Shown here in pieces: positions 50,090 to 58,042 of a stretch of DNA of 64,000 nucleotides. Origin of the DNA: DASRDZ01 sp035652335 (GTDB lineage: Bacteria; Chloroflexota; Dormibacteria; Aeolococcales; Aeolococcaceae); the NCBI GenBank assembly GCA_035652335.1, contig DASRDZ010000030.1, forward strand, positions 1 to 64,000, given 5' to 3'. Under the pieces are notes generated by a model. That model was not told where the DNA came from. It worked only from the letters and a program-made list of their open reading frames with translations, and made no database searches. The position numbers and the translations under genes were made by a program. Position 1 is the first letter of the stretch, and each line of letters begins with the position of its first letter.

Positions 50090-51451
50090 ATGGCCGCGAC
50101 CGTCGAATCCGTCGCCGGGATCACCGCGACGGCGGTTGAGGCACGCGCCGCGGGCGACCCGGCCTGGCTCGCGGAGCGCCGCCGCGCCGCCTGGGAGGCC
50201 TTCGCCTCGCTGCCCATGCCCGACCACATGCGCGACGAGGACTGGCGCCGCACCGACATCGCCAAGCTGGACCTCGACGCCTTCAGCGTCGAGCCGCCCA
50301 CCACCGTGGTGCAGGGCGAGGCGCTGCTGGAGGCGATGCGCTCGCTGCGCGCCGAGGCGGCCCCGGACTCCGCCTTCCTGGCGGTGACCCGTCGCGGCCT
50401 GCGCGCCTGCGACGACATGGACATGCTCACCGCCCAGGGCGTCATCGTCTCCACCCTGGAGGAGGCGGCGCACAACCACCCGGAGCTGGTGCAGCGCGCC
50501 CTGGCGGCGGTGCGTGTCGGCGAGTCGAAGTTCCTGGCGCTGTGGGACGCGCTCTGGCGCACGGGCGTCTTCGTCTACGTGCCGCGCTCGGTGGACGCGC
50601 GCGTGCCTGTGTGGGCCGCCTACAGCGTGGCCGGCGACAACGGCGCCATCTTCCCCGCCACCCTGGCGGTGCTCGACGACAACGCGTCGCTCACCCTCGT
50701 CGACGCCTACGCCTCGCCCGCGGGCCCGGCTCCTCTGCTCTGCAGCGCCGCCGCGCTGATGGTGCTCGGCGACGGCGCCCGCCTCGACTACCACCACGTC
50801 CAGCAGTGGGGCGCAGGCGCGTGGCACTTCGCCACCCATCGCGCCGTGCTCGGTCGCAACGCGCGGCTGCGCGTGTTCGGGGCGACGCTGGGCAGCCGCC
50901 TGCAGAAGGTCTACTGGGACGCGCTGCTCGACGGCAACGGCAGCGAGGCGCTGCTCACCGGCGTCTGCTTCGGCGACGAGACCCAGCACCTCGACCTGCA
51001 GTCCCTGCAGCGCCACCGCGGCGAGTCGACGCACAGCGACCTGGTCCACAAGGTGGCCGTGCGCGACAAGGCGGTCAGCGTCTACAGCGGCCTCATCGAC
51101 GTCGAGAAGCAGGCGCAGCACGCCGACGGCTACGTGCAGAACCGCAACCTCATGCTCGGCGAGGGCGCCAAGGCGTCGGGCATCCCCCGGCTGGAGATCA
51201 AGGCCAACGACGTGCGCTGCTCGCACGGCGTCACCGCCGGGCACATCGACGACGAGCAGCGCTTCTACCTCGAATCGCGCGGCGTGCCGCGGGAGGAGGC
51301 CGACCGGCTGATCGTCCGCGGCTTCATGCAGGACGCCCTCGACCGCACCCCGCATGCGGGTGTCCGCGACCTGGTGGCGCGCCTGCTCGACGCCGAGATC
51401 CACGGCCGCTCGCAGGCCGGTCTCGAGGCTGCGGAGGACGGTGCGCTGTGA
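50090..51451 (+). CDS. sufD: Fe-S scaffold protein SufD
   Basis: 453 residues. It is the divergent SufB paralogue: DHMRDEDWRRTDIAKLDLDA near the N-terminus, WRTGVFVYVPRSVDARVPVW, and the C-terminal core KASGIPRLEIKANDVRCSHG and ESRGVPREEADRLIVRGFMQ. It pairs with SufB and SufC. It starts without a gap after sufB, and its stop overlaps the GTG of the Rieske gene (GTGA). Confidence 0.96.
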   Translation: MAATVESVAGITATAVEARAAGDPAWLAERRRAAWEAFASLPMPDHMRDEDWRRTDIAKLDLDAFSVEPPTTVVQGEALLEAMRSLRAEAAPDSAFLAVTRRGLRACDDMDMLTAQGVIVSTLEEAAHNHPELVQRALAAVRVGESKFLALWDALWRTGVFVYVPRSVDARVPVWAAYSVAGDNGAIFPATLAVLDDNASLTLVDAYASPAGPAPLLCSAAALMVLGDGARLDYHHVQQWGAGAWHFATHRAVLGRNARLRVFGATLGSRLQKVYWDALLDGNGSEALLTGVCFGDETQHLDLQSLQRHRGESTHSDLVHKVAVRDKAVSVYSGLIDVEKQAQHADGYVQNRNLMLGEGAKASGIPRLEIKANDVRCSHGVTAGHIDDEQRFYLESRGVPREEADRLIVRGFMQDALDRTPHAGVRDLVARLLDAEIHGRSQAGLEAAEDGAL

Positions 51452-51780
51452 GCGACTGGATCACCATCGCGCCCGCCGGCGACATCCCGCCCGGCCACGC
51501 GGCACGGGTCGAGATCGACGGCGTCCCCATCGCCATCTTCAACTGCGACGGCACCTTCTACGCCGTCGACGACACCTGCTCCCACGCCGAGGCCTCCCTC
51601 AGCGAGGGCGAGCTGGACTGTGACTTCTGCACCGTCGAGTGCCCGTTGCACGGCTCGGCGTTCGACCTGCAGACCGGGGAGCCGACGGCGCTGCCCGCTG
51701 TGCTGCCCGTGCGCGTGCACCAGGTGCAGGTCGTCGACGGAGTGCTGCAGCTCGCACTGAGCGAAGAGGAGGCGGCATGA
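51448..51780 (+). CDS. Rieske-type ferredoxin in the SUF operon
   Basis: 110 residues from GTG 51448. The Rieske [2Fe-2S] ligand motifs are C-x-H in DDTCSHAEASLSEG and C-x2-H in VECPLHGSAFD, with an extra Cys pair (DCDFC) between them. It is a small soluble ferredoxin like those of dioxygenase systems. Lying between sufD and sufS with 4-nt overlaps at both ends, it is part of the SUF operon. It may donate electrons for cluster assembly or be an early client; this is inference. Confidence 0.9.
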   Translation: MSDWITIAPAGDIPPGHAARVEIDGVPIAIFNCDGTFYAVDDTCSHAEASLSEGELDCDFCTVECPLHGSAFDLQTGEPTALPAVLPVRVHQVQVVDGVLQLALSEEEAA

Positions 51781-53045
51781 GCGCGCTGCCCGCGCGAGCC
51801 GGCGCCCTGCCAGCATCGCCGCTGGACGTGGCGCGCATCCGGGCCGACTTCCCCATCCTCTCGCGGCGCATCGGCGACAAGCCGCTCGTCTACCTCGACT
51901 CGGCGGCGACGTCGCAGAAGCCGGTCAGCGTCCTGGAGGCGATCGAGGGCTACTACCGCCACTCGAACGCCAACGTGCATCGCGGCGTGCACACCCTGGG
52001 CAACGAGGCGACCGACGTCTTCGAGAACGCTCGTTCGCGGGTCGCGCAGTTCATCGGCGCGCCGTCTGCGGACGGGGTCGTCTTCCTGCGCAACACCACC
52101 GAGGCGCTCAACCTGGTGGCCTCGTCGTACGCACGTGAGCTGCTCGCGCCCGGTGACCGCGTCGTGGTGACCGAGATGGAGCACCACAGCAACCTGGTGC
52201 CCTGGCAGCTCGCGGCCGAGCGCCGCGGCCTCCAGCTCGCCTCCGTCCCGGTGCTCGACGACGGCACGCTGGACATGGACGCGCTGCCGGCGCTGCTGGA
52301 GCCGCCCACCAGGCTGATCACGCTTGCGCACCAGAGCAACGTCCTGGGGACGATCAACCCGGTGCGCGAGATCACCCGCATGGCGCACGAGCGCGGCGTC
52401 CTGGTGTGCGTCGACGCCGCGCAGTCGGTGCCGCACATGCCGGTGTCGGTGCGCGACCTCGACGTCGACTTCCTCGCCTTCTCGGGGCACAAGATGTGCG
52501 GGCCGATGGGCGCGGGGGTGCTGTGGGCGCGTCCCGAGCTGCTGGAGCGCATGCCGCCGTTCCTCGGCGGCGGCTCGATGATCATGAAGGTCGAGCTGCA
52601 GCGCTCCTCGTGGAACGTGGTCCCCCACAAGTTCGAGGCGGGCACGCCGGACGTGGCCAGCGCCGCAGGGCTCGTCGCCGCCTGCGACTACCTCGACGCC
52701 GTCGGCCTCGAGGCCGTCCACGCACACGAGCAGTCGTTGACCGCCCACCTGGTCTCGATGCTCGGCGAGCTGGGCGGCATCACCGTGCACGGTCCCGCCG
52801 ACCTGTCGCAGCGCGGCGGCACGGTGTCGTTCAACGTCGCCGACGTGCACCCGCACGACGTGGGCACCATCGTCGACCGCGAGGGCGTCGCCATCCGGGC
52901 AGGCCACCACTGCTGCCAGCCCCTCATGCGCCGCCTCGACGTCGCGGCCACCGCCCGCGCCTCCGCCTACCTCTACACCACCCACGAGGAGATCGACGCC
53001 CTGGGCGCCGCGCTCCAGGAGGTCAAGCGGGTCTTCCGCGTCTGA
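51777..53045 (+). CDS. sufS: cysteine desulfurase SufS
   Basis: 422 residues, group II. N-terminal IRADFPILSRRIGDKPLVYL, then DSAATSQKP; EMEHHSNLVPWQ; PLP lysine in FSGHKMCGPMG; GGSMI; and catalytic Cys in GHHCCQPLM. It supplies persulfide sulfur to SufU and the SufBCD scaffold. Its ATG overlaps the Rieske stop (ATGA). It is the last gene of the main SUF operon; sufU is 0.87 kb downstream under its own promoter. Confidence 0.96.
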   Translation: MSALPARAGALPASPLDVARIRADFPILSRRIGDKPLVYLDSAATSQKPVSVLEAIEGYYRHSNANVHRGVHTLGNEATDVFENARSRVAQFIGAPSADGVVFLRNTTEALNLVASSYARELLAPGDRVVVTEMEHHSNLVPWQLAAERRGLQLASVPVLDDGTLDMDALPALLEPPTRLITLAHQSNVLGTINPVREITRMAHERGVLVCVDAAQSVPHMPVSVRDLDVDFLAFSGHKMCGPMGAGVLWARPELLERMPPFLGGGSMIMKVELQRSSWNVVPHKFEAGTPDVASAAGLVAACDYLDAVGLEAVHAHEQSLTAHLVSMLGELGGITVHGPADLSQRGGTVSFNVADVHPHDVGTIVDREGVAIRAGHHCCQPLMRRLDVAATARASAYLYTTHEEIDALGAALQEVKRVFRV

Positions 53046-53062
53046 TCGCGGTTGGGCCGGTC

Positions 53063-53503
53063 TCAGCCCGCCGGTGCAGCGGCTCCGGGCGCGGGGATGA
53101 GGCCGAGCTGCTCGAGCATGGCCATCCGGTCCATGTAGAGCCGGTCCGACTGCACCACGCCGTCGCGGACCGTGAAGAAGTCGGCATAGGCGAGCTCGAC
53201 GCGCCGGCCGGTGGGCGGGATCAGCTGGCCGTCGGGGCTCGGCATGGCCCCCGTGTGGGTACCGCGGAAGACTCCCTCCTCGACCGCGGTGTCGCCGTCG
53301 ACGGTGACGCTCCTGACCGTCATGTCGAGGTCGGGGAAGGCGTTCCACCACACGCGCGCCATCTCCATGTAGGCGTCGATGCCGGTAACGGCCATCCCCG
53401 GCATGACGAACTCCACGTCGGGCGCGGCCGCCGCCCGCAGCGCCGCCTCGTCCTTGCCCTTGAATGCGTCGTGAAGCCGCTGATACGCGTCGCGCACCGA
53501 CAT
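53063..53503 (-). CDS. SnoaL-like/NTF2-fold protein
   Basis: 146 residues from ATG 53503 with GGAGG upstream; the longer frame to 53563 is not needed. It has the SnoaL-like pattern RDAYQRLHDAFKGKDEAALR, EFVMPGMAVTGIDAYMEMAR, AFPDLDMTVRSVTVDGDTAV and PPTGRRVELAYADFFTVRDG. It is an ester-cyclase or isomerase-like fold of unknown substrate. It lies on the opposite strand inside the SUF region, separating sufS from sufU. Confidence 0.85.
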   Translation of the reverse strand: MSVRDAYQRLHDAFKGKDEAALRAAAAPDVEFVMPGMAVTGIDAYMEMARVWWNAFPDLDMTVRSVTVDGDTAVEEGVFRGTHTGAMPSPDGQLIPPTGRRVELAYADFFTVRDGVVQSDRLYMDRMAMLEQLGLIPAPGAAAPAG

Positions 53504-53604
53504 TGGCTTGCCTCCTCGTCGTCCCCCACCCGCCGCTTGCGAGGAGTCTGTCCGCGCCGTCACATGGCGTCAAGACAGGGCATGGCGGGCCGCGACCGCC
53601 GAGC

Positions 53605-53796
53605 TCAGGCGGCGACGGTGACCTGCTGCTGGGTCACGAAGCGCCAGGTTGGATACCGCTCCACCTCTTCGACATTGAACCCGAAGATGGCACGAGGCAT
53701 GAGAACTCCGAAGAGCGCCACCGACACGGTGCACACCGTCGCCGAGACGAAGCCCGCGAGCAGAACGGCACCAGCAGGTTCCATCCGTTCGCTCAT
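53605..53796 (-). CDS. possible small membrane protein
   Basis: 63 residues from ATG 53796. One clear hydrophobic helix (AGAVLLAGFVSATVCTVSVA, about 8-30) is followed by a short polar tail with VERYPTWRFVTQQQ. No ribosome site and no convincing promoter. It is the only sensible ORF in the 410 bp between 53503 and 53914; the rest of that stretch holds the SnoaL-gene leader and, at its right end, the sufU promoter. Confidence 0.35.
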   Translation of the reverse strand: MSERMEPAGAVLLAGFVSATVCTVSVALFGVLMPRAIFGFNVEEVERYPTWRFVTQQQVTVAA

Positions 53797-53900
53797 CGAC
53801 CAGAATCGTCGCACCCGACGAGCGCTGCGACGAACACCTGTGCCGCCAGAGATCACTGGCATTCCCGTCAAGCGACGGGCGTGGCCCGACGCACGGTGGG

Positions 53901-53924
53901 TACAATGTTGACCATGGCAGTCGG
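53901..53924 (+). promoter_or_regulatory. IscR-type promoter-operator of sufU
   Basis: TACAAT (53901-53906), one base, then TTGACCATGGCAGTCGG (53908-53924). Compared with the element before the Rrf2 gene, the -10, the spacing and 13 of the 17 operator bases are identical. It differs from the IscR type-1 core only at one left-arm base (GACC for GACT). ATG 53914 lies inside the operator. Confidence 0.82.
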
Positions 53925-54384
53925 ATTTCACGGGGTCGACGACGACCTCTACCGCGAGATCATCCTCGACCACTACCGCAACCCCCGGCGCAAGCGGCCG
54001 GTGGCGGAGGCGGACGTGGCTGTGGAGGCGAGCAATCCGCTCTGCGGCGACGAGGTGACGCTGACGCTGCGGGTCAAGGACGGCACCGTCGAGGACGTCG
54101 GCTTCACCGGGCGGGGCTGCTCGATCAGCCAGGCCTCGGCCTCGATGATGTGCGAGGAGGTGGCGGGGCGCAGCAGCGGCGACGCCGCCGCGCTGGGACG
54201 CCGCTTCAAAGAGATGCTGACGCAGGGCGCCGACCCTGACGACCTCGGCGACCTGGAGGCGCTGCAGGGCGTGCGCCAGTACCCGGTGCGCATCAAGTGC
54301 GCGGTGCTGCCGTGGAACGCGCTGCTGCGCGGCCTGGAGGGCGACGCGGGGGACGACGACGAGGAGACACACGTCCATGAGTGA
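53914..54384 (+). CDS. sufU: sulfur-transfer scaffold SufU
   Basis: 156 residues. IscU-like fold with the three cysteines SNPLCGDEVTL, GRGCSISQASASMM and IKCAVLPWNALLRG, and the SufU-type insertion (about 85-115: AALGRRFKEMLTQGADPDDL). It accepts persulfide sulfur from SufS, usually using zinc, and passes it to SufBCD. It is leaderless: TACAAT ends 7 nt before ATG 53914, and the operator overlaps the start. It overlaps sufT by 8 nt. Confidence 0.94.
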   Translation: MAVGFHGVDDDLYREIILDHYRNPRRKRPVAEADVAVEASNPLCGDEVTLTLRVKDGTVEDVGFTGRGCSISQASASMMCEEVAGRSSGDAAALGRRFKEMLTQGADPDDLGDLEALQGVRQYPVRIKCAVLPWNALLRGLEGDAGDDDEETHVHE

Positions 54385-54736
54385 GCTCGACCCCACCACC
54401 CGGACCGCGCCCGCCGAGGGCAACGGCGAGAAGGCCAGCCCCGAGCTGATCCGCGCCGCGCTCGGCCAGGTCTACGACCCCGAGATCGGCATCGACATCG
54501 TCTCGCTCGGACTCGTGTACGACGTCGACCTCGACGACGCCGGCCTGCTCAACATCGACATGACGCTGACGTCGCCCTACTGCCCGCTCGGCGGCGTCAT
54601 CCAGGCACAGGCGCATGCCGTCTGCACTCCGCTCCCCGGGGTCAAGGACGTGACGGTGAACCTCGTGTGGTCGCCGCCCTGGGACCCGCGGGTGATGGCC
54701 TCCGACGAGGCCAAGCTGGAGCTGGGCATCTACTGA
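54377..54736 (+). CDS. sufT: MIP18/DUF59 Fe-S maturation protein SufT-like
   Basis: 119 residues. DUF59 core: LIRAALGQVYDPEIGIDIVS, LGLVYDVDLDD, MTLTSPYCPLGGVIQAQA and VTVNLVWSPPWDPRVMASDE. The conserved Cys in PYCPLG is present. The family helps deliver Fe-S clusters to client proteins. It overlaps sufU and shares its IscR-type promoter. Confidence 0.92.
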   Translation: MSELDPTTRTAPAEGNGEKASPELIRAALGQVYDPEIGIDIVSLGLVYDVDLDDAGLLNIDMTLTSPYCPLGGVIQAQAHAVCTPLPGVKDVTVNLVWSPPWDPRVMASDEAKLELGIY

Positions 54737-54767
54737 CGCCCCCGTCGGGGTAGCATCGCCGCCTGCG

Positions 54768-55142
54768 ATGGACGAGCGGCTCTTCACCCGCGACGAGGCG
54801 AACGCGCTGCTGCCGGCGCTGCGTCCCCTCTTGGCACGCCTCCAAGAGGCGCAGCAACGGCTCGGTGACCGCGCGCTGCTGCAGCGGCTGCGCGCCGCGG
54901 CCGCGGGCAACGGCGGAGGCGTCGCGGCTCGCGACGTGATGGCGACCGGCGACGAGTTCGGCCGCATCGCCGCGGAGATCGAAGGTCTCGGCGTCGTCGT
55001 CCGCGACCCCGCCAGCGGGCTGGTCGACTTCCCTGCCGAGCGCAACGGGGCCGCCGTCTACCTCTGCTGGCGCGTCGGTGAGGACGAGGTCGGCCACTGG
55101 CACGACCGCGATTCCGGGTTCATCGGGCGGCAGCCGCTCTAG
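54768..55142 (+). CDS. DUF2203 family protein
   Basis: 124 residues. It matches the DUF2203 outline: RLFTRDEANALLPALRPLLA at the N-terminus, a helical middle, and GLVDFPAERNGAAVYLCWRV and GHWHDRDSGFIGRQPL at the C-terminus. The family is common in Actinomycetota and Chloroflexota-type genomes and has no known role; the conserved W-x-H-D may bind a metal. TAGCAT (54751-54756) lies 11 nt before the ATG. Confidence 0.85.
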   Translation: MDERLFTRDEANALLPALRPLLARLQEAQQRLGDRALLQRLRAAAAGNGGGVAARDVMATGDEFGRIAAEIEGLGVVVRDPASGLVDFPAERNGAAVYLCWRVGEDEVGHWHDRDSGFIGRQPL

Positions 55143-55146
55143 CGGC

Positions 55147-55557
55147 TCAGCCCGAGCCGTCCTCGTCGAGGTCGTCGACCGGACGCCGCCACCGTCGCCA
55201 GGCGGAGCGGAGGCCGGCCATCAGCCCCGCGTCCTCCGGCTCCTCGGGCGCGGCGTCGAGCAGCAGGTCGCGCATGGTGCGCTGCGGCTCGCGCGAGCGC
55301 GACCGCGACGGTGCAGGACTGACGCCTGGCGGCGTCGTGTCCGGTGCAGCCGGCGGCATTCCGTTGAAGGCGCGCAGCGCGCGGGGGATGCGCGGGGCGG
55401 CGGGCGCCACCGGCAGCCCCTCACCCGGCTGCTGCAGCGGGGAGGGGAGGCGGTAGGGCTGGTCGTCGGGCGGGGTGGCGCCGTCGCGCGGGAGCGTGTC
55501 CACCGTGACGCCCCTCTCGTCAGCCGTCGCGGCGCGCACGGCCGCCGGCCGCATCAC
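55147..55557 (-). CDS. hypothetical Pro-rich protein downstream of lysA
   Basis: 136 residues, mostly disordered (Pro, Ala, Arg, Asp). The only structured-looking part is near the C-terminus (MRDLLLDAAPEEPEDAGLMA, then GLRSAWRRWRRP). Its ATG overlaps the lysA stop (ATGA), which argues for real translation-coupled expression. Function unknown. Confidence 0.5.
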   Translation of the reverse strand: MMRPAAVRAATADERGVTVDTLPRDGATPPDDQPYRLPSPLQQPGEGLPVAPAAPRIPRALRAFNGMPPAAPDTTPPGVSPAPSRSRSREPQRTMRDLLLDAAPEEPEDAGLMAGLRSAWRRWRRPVDDLDEDGSG

Positions 55558-56870
55558 GGTGTCTCGACAACGGCCTCCTCCAGCACCTCGCAGCGAAGCA
55601 GGTCGTCGAGAGTCTCCCGCCGCCGCACCAGGCGCGCCGCGCCGGCGGCGACGAACACGACCGCGGGCCGGAAGTTGACGTTGTAGTTCGAGGCCATCGC
55701 CAGCGAGTAGGCCCCCGCCGCCGGCAGGGCGACGAGGTCGCCGGGCTGCAGCCGCGGCAGGGTGCAGTCGCGCACCAGGATGTCGGTCGACTCGCAGTAC
55801 CGTCCCGCCAGCGACACGGTCTCGACCGGCCGGTCAGGAGCGTCGACCACCATCACCGGCTGGTAGCGCGCGCCGTACAGCTTGGGGCGGATGTTGTCGC
55901 CCATGCCACCGTCGACGGAGACGTAGGTGCGTACCCCGGGGATCTCCTTGCGCGCGCCCACCGTGTACACCGCGAGGCCGGCAGGCCCGGCGACGCTGCG
56001 GCCCGGCTCGACCATGAGCGCGGGCAGCGGGAGCCCGCGCGCCTCGAAGCTGCGGCGCACAGATTCGGTCACGATCTGCATGAACTGAGCGGGCGTCGGC
56101 GGGTCGTCGTCGTCGGTGTAGGCGATGCCCAGACCACCGCCCACGCTCACCTCGCGCGCGGTGAAGCCGAGCGAATCGCGCGCGCCCGCAAGGAAGTCGG
56201 CGACCATCTCCACGGCGGCCGGGTAGCAGCCCAGGTCGAAGATCTGCGAGCCGATGTGCATGTGCACGCCGCGCACGTCGAGCCCGCTCGCCTGGAGCGC
56301 CGCACGCAGGGCGTCGTGCGCCGCGCCCGTCTCGATGGAGAACCCGAACTTGGAGTCGAGCTGGCCCGTGCTGATGAAGTCGTGGGTGTCCGGCTTGATC
56401 CCGGGCGACACGCGCAGCATCACGCCTGCGCCCGAGGCCTCCGGCAGGGCCGCGAGCATCGACAGCTCGTGCTCGGAGTCGACGACGAGGTGCCCGACGC
56501 CCGCGTCGACGGCCGCACGCACCTCGGACTCGTCCTTGTTGTTTCCCGGGAACCCGATCCGCGCCGCGTCCATCCCGAAGCGCAGCGCCACGGCCAGCTC
56601 GCCGCCGCTGACCACGTCGATCCCGCAGTCCTCCTCGACCAGCAGCCGCACCATCGCCGGGCTGAGGTACGCCTTCGCGCTGTAGAGCACGTCGCCACCC
56701 GCCGGCCAGGAGCGCAGCGCCGCCCGGTAGCCGCGCAGGCGCGACCGCAGCGTCGCCTCGTCGTAGACGTACAGCGGCGTCCCGAAGCGGGCGGCCAGGT
56801 CGACCAGGTCACACCCGCCGACGACGAGGTGTCCCGCGGCCGAGCGGCCGGCGGTGTCCGGGAGCAGCAC
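55554..56870 (-). CDS. lysA: diaminopimelate decarboxylase
   Basis: 438 residues from GTG 56870. PLP fold-III decarboxylase: TPLYVYDEATLRSRL; PLP lysine in YSAKAYLSPAM; VVSGGELAVAL; HMHIGSQIFD; VSVGGGLGIAY; EPGRSVAGPAG; and catalytic Cys in RYCESTDIL. It makes L-lysine from meso-diaminopimelate. TAGACT (56882-56877, minus) ends 6 nt before GTG, so it is leaderless. A 93-bp tandem repeat begins 8 bp upstream of that promoter. Confidence 0.95.
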   Translation of the reverse strand: MLLPDTAGRSAAGHLVVGGCDLVDLAARFGTPLYVYDEATLRSRLRGYRAALRSWPAGGDVLYSAKAYLSPAMVRLLVEEDCGIDVVSGGELAVALRFGMDAARIGFPGNNKDESEVRAAVDAGVGHLVVDSEHELSMLAALPEASGAGVMLRVSPGIKPDTHDFISTGQLDSKFGFSIETGAAHDALRAALQASGLDVRGVHMHIGSQIFDLGCYPAAVEMVADFLAGARDSLGFTAREVSVGGGLGIAYTDDDDPPTPAQFMQIVTESVRRSFEARGLPLPALMVEPGRSVAGPAGLAVYTVGARKEIPGVRTYVSVDGGMGDNIRPKLYGARYQPVMVVDAPDRPVETVSLAGRYCESTDILVRDCTLPRLQPGDLVALPAAGAYSLAMASNYNVNFRPAVVFVAAGAARLVRRRETLDDLLRCEVLEEAVVETP

Positions 56871-56890
56871 CCGCCGAGTCTACCGGGGGG

Positions 56891-57072
56891 AAGGCTGTCA
56901 TCCGGCCGCACTCCAGCGGCGGATGATGGCCTGGGGGGGCTCCCCCGAACCTGACGCGCGTCAGCGTGCCGGACAGACCGCGGAAGGCTGTCATCCGGCC
57001 GCACTCCAGCGGCGGATGATGGCCTGGGGGGGCTCCCCCGAACCTGGCGCGCGTCAGCGTGCCGGACAGACC
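56891..57072. repeat. two-copy 93-bp tandem repeat upstream of lysA
   Basis: Copy 1 is 56891-56983 and copy 2 is 56984-57072 (last 4 bases diverged). They differ at one internal base (56953 a vs g). A third, short relic of the unit start (GGTCATCCGGC) follows near 57082. Each unit contains an inverted repeat (CATCC-g-GCCGC ... GCGGCGGATG) and a GGGGG/CCCCC hairpin. The length is a multiple of three, but no gene uses it. It fills the space between the divergent lysA and DUF3501 promoters. Confidence 0.85.
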
Positions 57073-57141
57073 CCCAGCTGTGGTCATCCGGCGCCCGGGC
57101 CCGCGCGTTCCGTGCAGTCCCGGGATGGGTAGTCTGGAGGC

Positions 57142-57738
57142 GTGCGCAAGCTCACCCCCCAGGACGTCATCCCCGTCGACGACTACCTCCGCGTCCGCGA
57201 CCAGATGCGCGCGCGGGTCCGCGCCGAGCGCGCCGTCCGCCGGGTGCCCGTCGGCGACCGCGTCTCGCTGCACTTCGAGAACCGCGACACCGTGCTCTTC
57301 CAGATCGAGGAGATGCTCCGCGTCGAGAACATCCGCGACGCGGAGAAGATCGCCGAGGAGGTGCGCGTCTACAACGACCTCGTCGCCGGCGACGGCGAGC
57401 TGCGGGCCACCTTCTTCGTCGAGGTCACCGACCGCGCCCGCATCAAGGCGGACCTCGACTCGCTGATCGGGCTGGAGACCGAGGGCCTCTCCCTCATGGT
57501 CGACGGCGAGCGCATCCCCGCCGAGTTCGAGCCAGGCCACGCCCGCGAGGACCGCATCAGCGCGGTGCACTTCGTGCGCTTCCTGCTCACCCCTGAGCAA
57601 CGACGCAAGCTCGCCGGCGACGCCCCGGTCGAGGTGGTCATCGACCACCCGGGCTACAGCGCCGCCGCGACGCTCTCGCGGGAGACGCGCGCCGCCCTGG
57701 CGCAGGATCTCGGCGATCCAGACCCCGCCACCACCTGA
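57142..57738 (+). CDS. DUF3501 family protein
   Basis: 198 residues from GTG 57142. It shows the DUF3501 pattern: LTPQDVIPVDDYLRVRDQMR, RVSLHFENRDTVLFQIEEML, EKIAEEVRVYNDLV, LMVDGERIPAEFE and VHFVRFLLTPEQRRKL. The family is often found with rubrerythrin-like proteins and has no assigned activity. TAGTCT (57130-57135) ends 6 nt before GTG; leaderless. Confidence 0.85.
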   Translation: MRKLTPQDVIPVDDYLRVRDQMRARVRAERAVRRVPVGDRVSLHFENRDTVLFQIEEMLRVENIRDAEKIAEEVRVYNDLVAGDGELRATFFVEVTDRARIKADLDSLIGLETEGLSLMVDGERIPAEFEPGHAREDRISAVHFVRFLLTPEQRRKLAGDAPVEVVIDHPGYSAAATLSRETRAALAQDLGDPDPATT

Positions 57739-57872
57739 GCGAATCGACAGGCTCCGGGCGGCCCGGCAGCGGGTACACTGACGGCGCGTCTCCGGCCGAG
57801 CGCCACCCGCCATCGAGAACGACGCAGCGGTGACCGGGCGCCGGCACTCCCGAAAAAAGGAGGGTCTTGCCG

Positions 57873-57923
57873 ATGCCCGATAGTAGTCATTGCGTCCAGA
57901 CGTGCGCGGGAGCGACGAGCTGA
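57873..57923 (+). CDS. 16-residue ORF with strong ribosome site
   Basis: ATG 57873 is preceded 8 nt upstream by AAAGGAGGG, one of the strongest ribosome sites in the window. The peptide is MPDSSHCVQTCAGATS, then TGA. It has two cysteines and no signal peptide. It could be a leader peptide controlling folding of the RNA that surrounds it, or a small functional peptide. Too short for normal gene callers. Confidence 0.45.
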   Translation: MPDSSHCVQTCAGATS

Positions 57924-57998
57924 CCGCCGGGATCGCAATTCCCTGGAGGCGCACAACCGCATCCCACTAGTGCGGTTGGCTCTCCTCTTTGCGCAGAG

Positions 57999-58036
57999 GC
58001 CGGGTTGCCCAGTCGGGCGGCCCGGCTTTCGCGTTT
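57999..58036 (+). terminator. rho-independent terminator
   Basis: A 12-bp stem (GCCGGGTTGCCC with GGGCGGCCCGGC, two G-T pairs in the middle, AGTC loop; 57999-58026) is followed by TTTCGCGTTT (58027-58036). The T-rich tail is on the plus strand, so it ends the putative small RNA and not the minus-strand gene at 58043. Confidence 0.75.
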
Positions 58037-58042
58037 AAGCGC

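Larger units (their letters stand above)
57774..58036 (+). ncRNA. putative structured small RNA with terminator
   Basis: TACACT at 57774-57779 could start a transcript near 57786 that ends at the hairpin-plus-T terminator at 57999-58036, giving about 250 nt. Visible elements are a GC hairpin (about 57796-57844), CTCC/GGAG pairing that would mask a strong AAAGGAGGG, a 16-codon ORF (57873-57923), a perfect 8-bp hairpin (57954-57961 with 57971-57978), and a 5-bp hairpin (57984-57999). No gene follows on this strand. I could not match it to 6S RNA, tmRNA, SRP RNA, RNase P RNA or a known riboswitch. Confidence 0.55.

Noticed and set aside
48539..51403. 954-codon open frame antisense to sufB and sufD, and similar long antisense frames (8624-11341, 36327-39176)
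   Set aside because: High GC removes stop codons from opposite frames. The translations are low-complexity Arg/Gly/Asp/Val strings with no domains, and strongly supported genes lie on the other strand.
56891..57072. CRISPR array
   Set aside because: Two directly abutting 93-bp copies without variable spacers; no cas genes nearby.
57786..58036. 6S RNA, tmRNA, SRP RNA, RNase P RNA or a riboswitch
   Set aside because: None of the conserved sequences of those classes is visible (no tag ORF with a TTCGA-type T loop, no SRP GGAA loop context, no RNase P GAGGAAAGTCC), and no gene follows for a riboswitch. Kept only as a putative new RNA.
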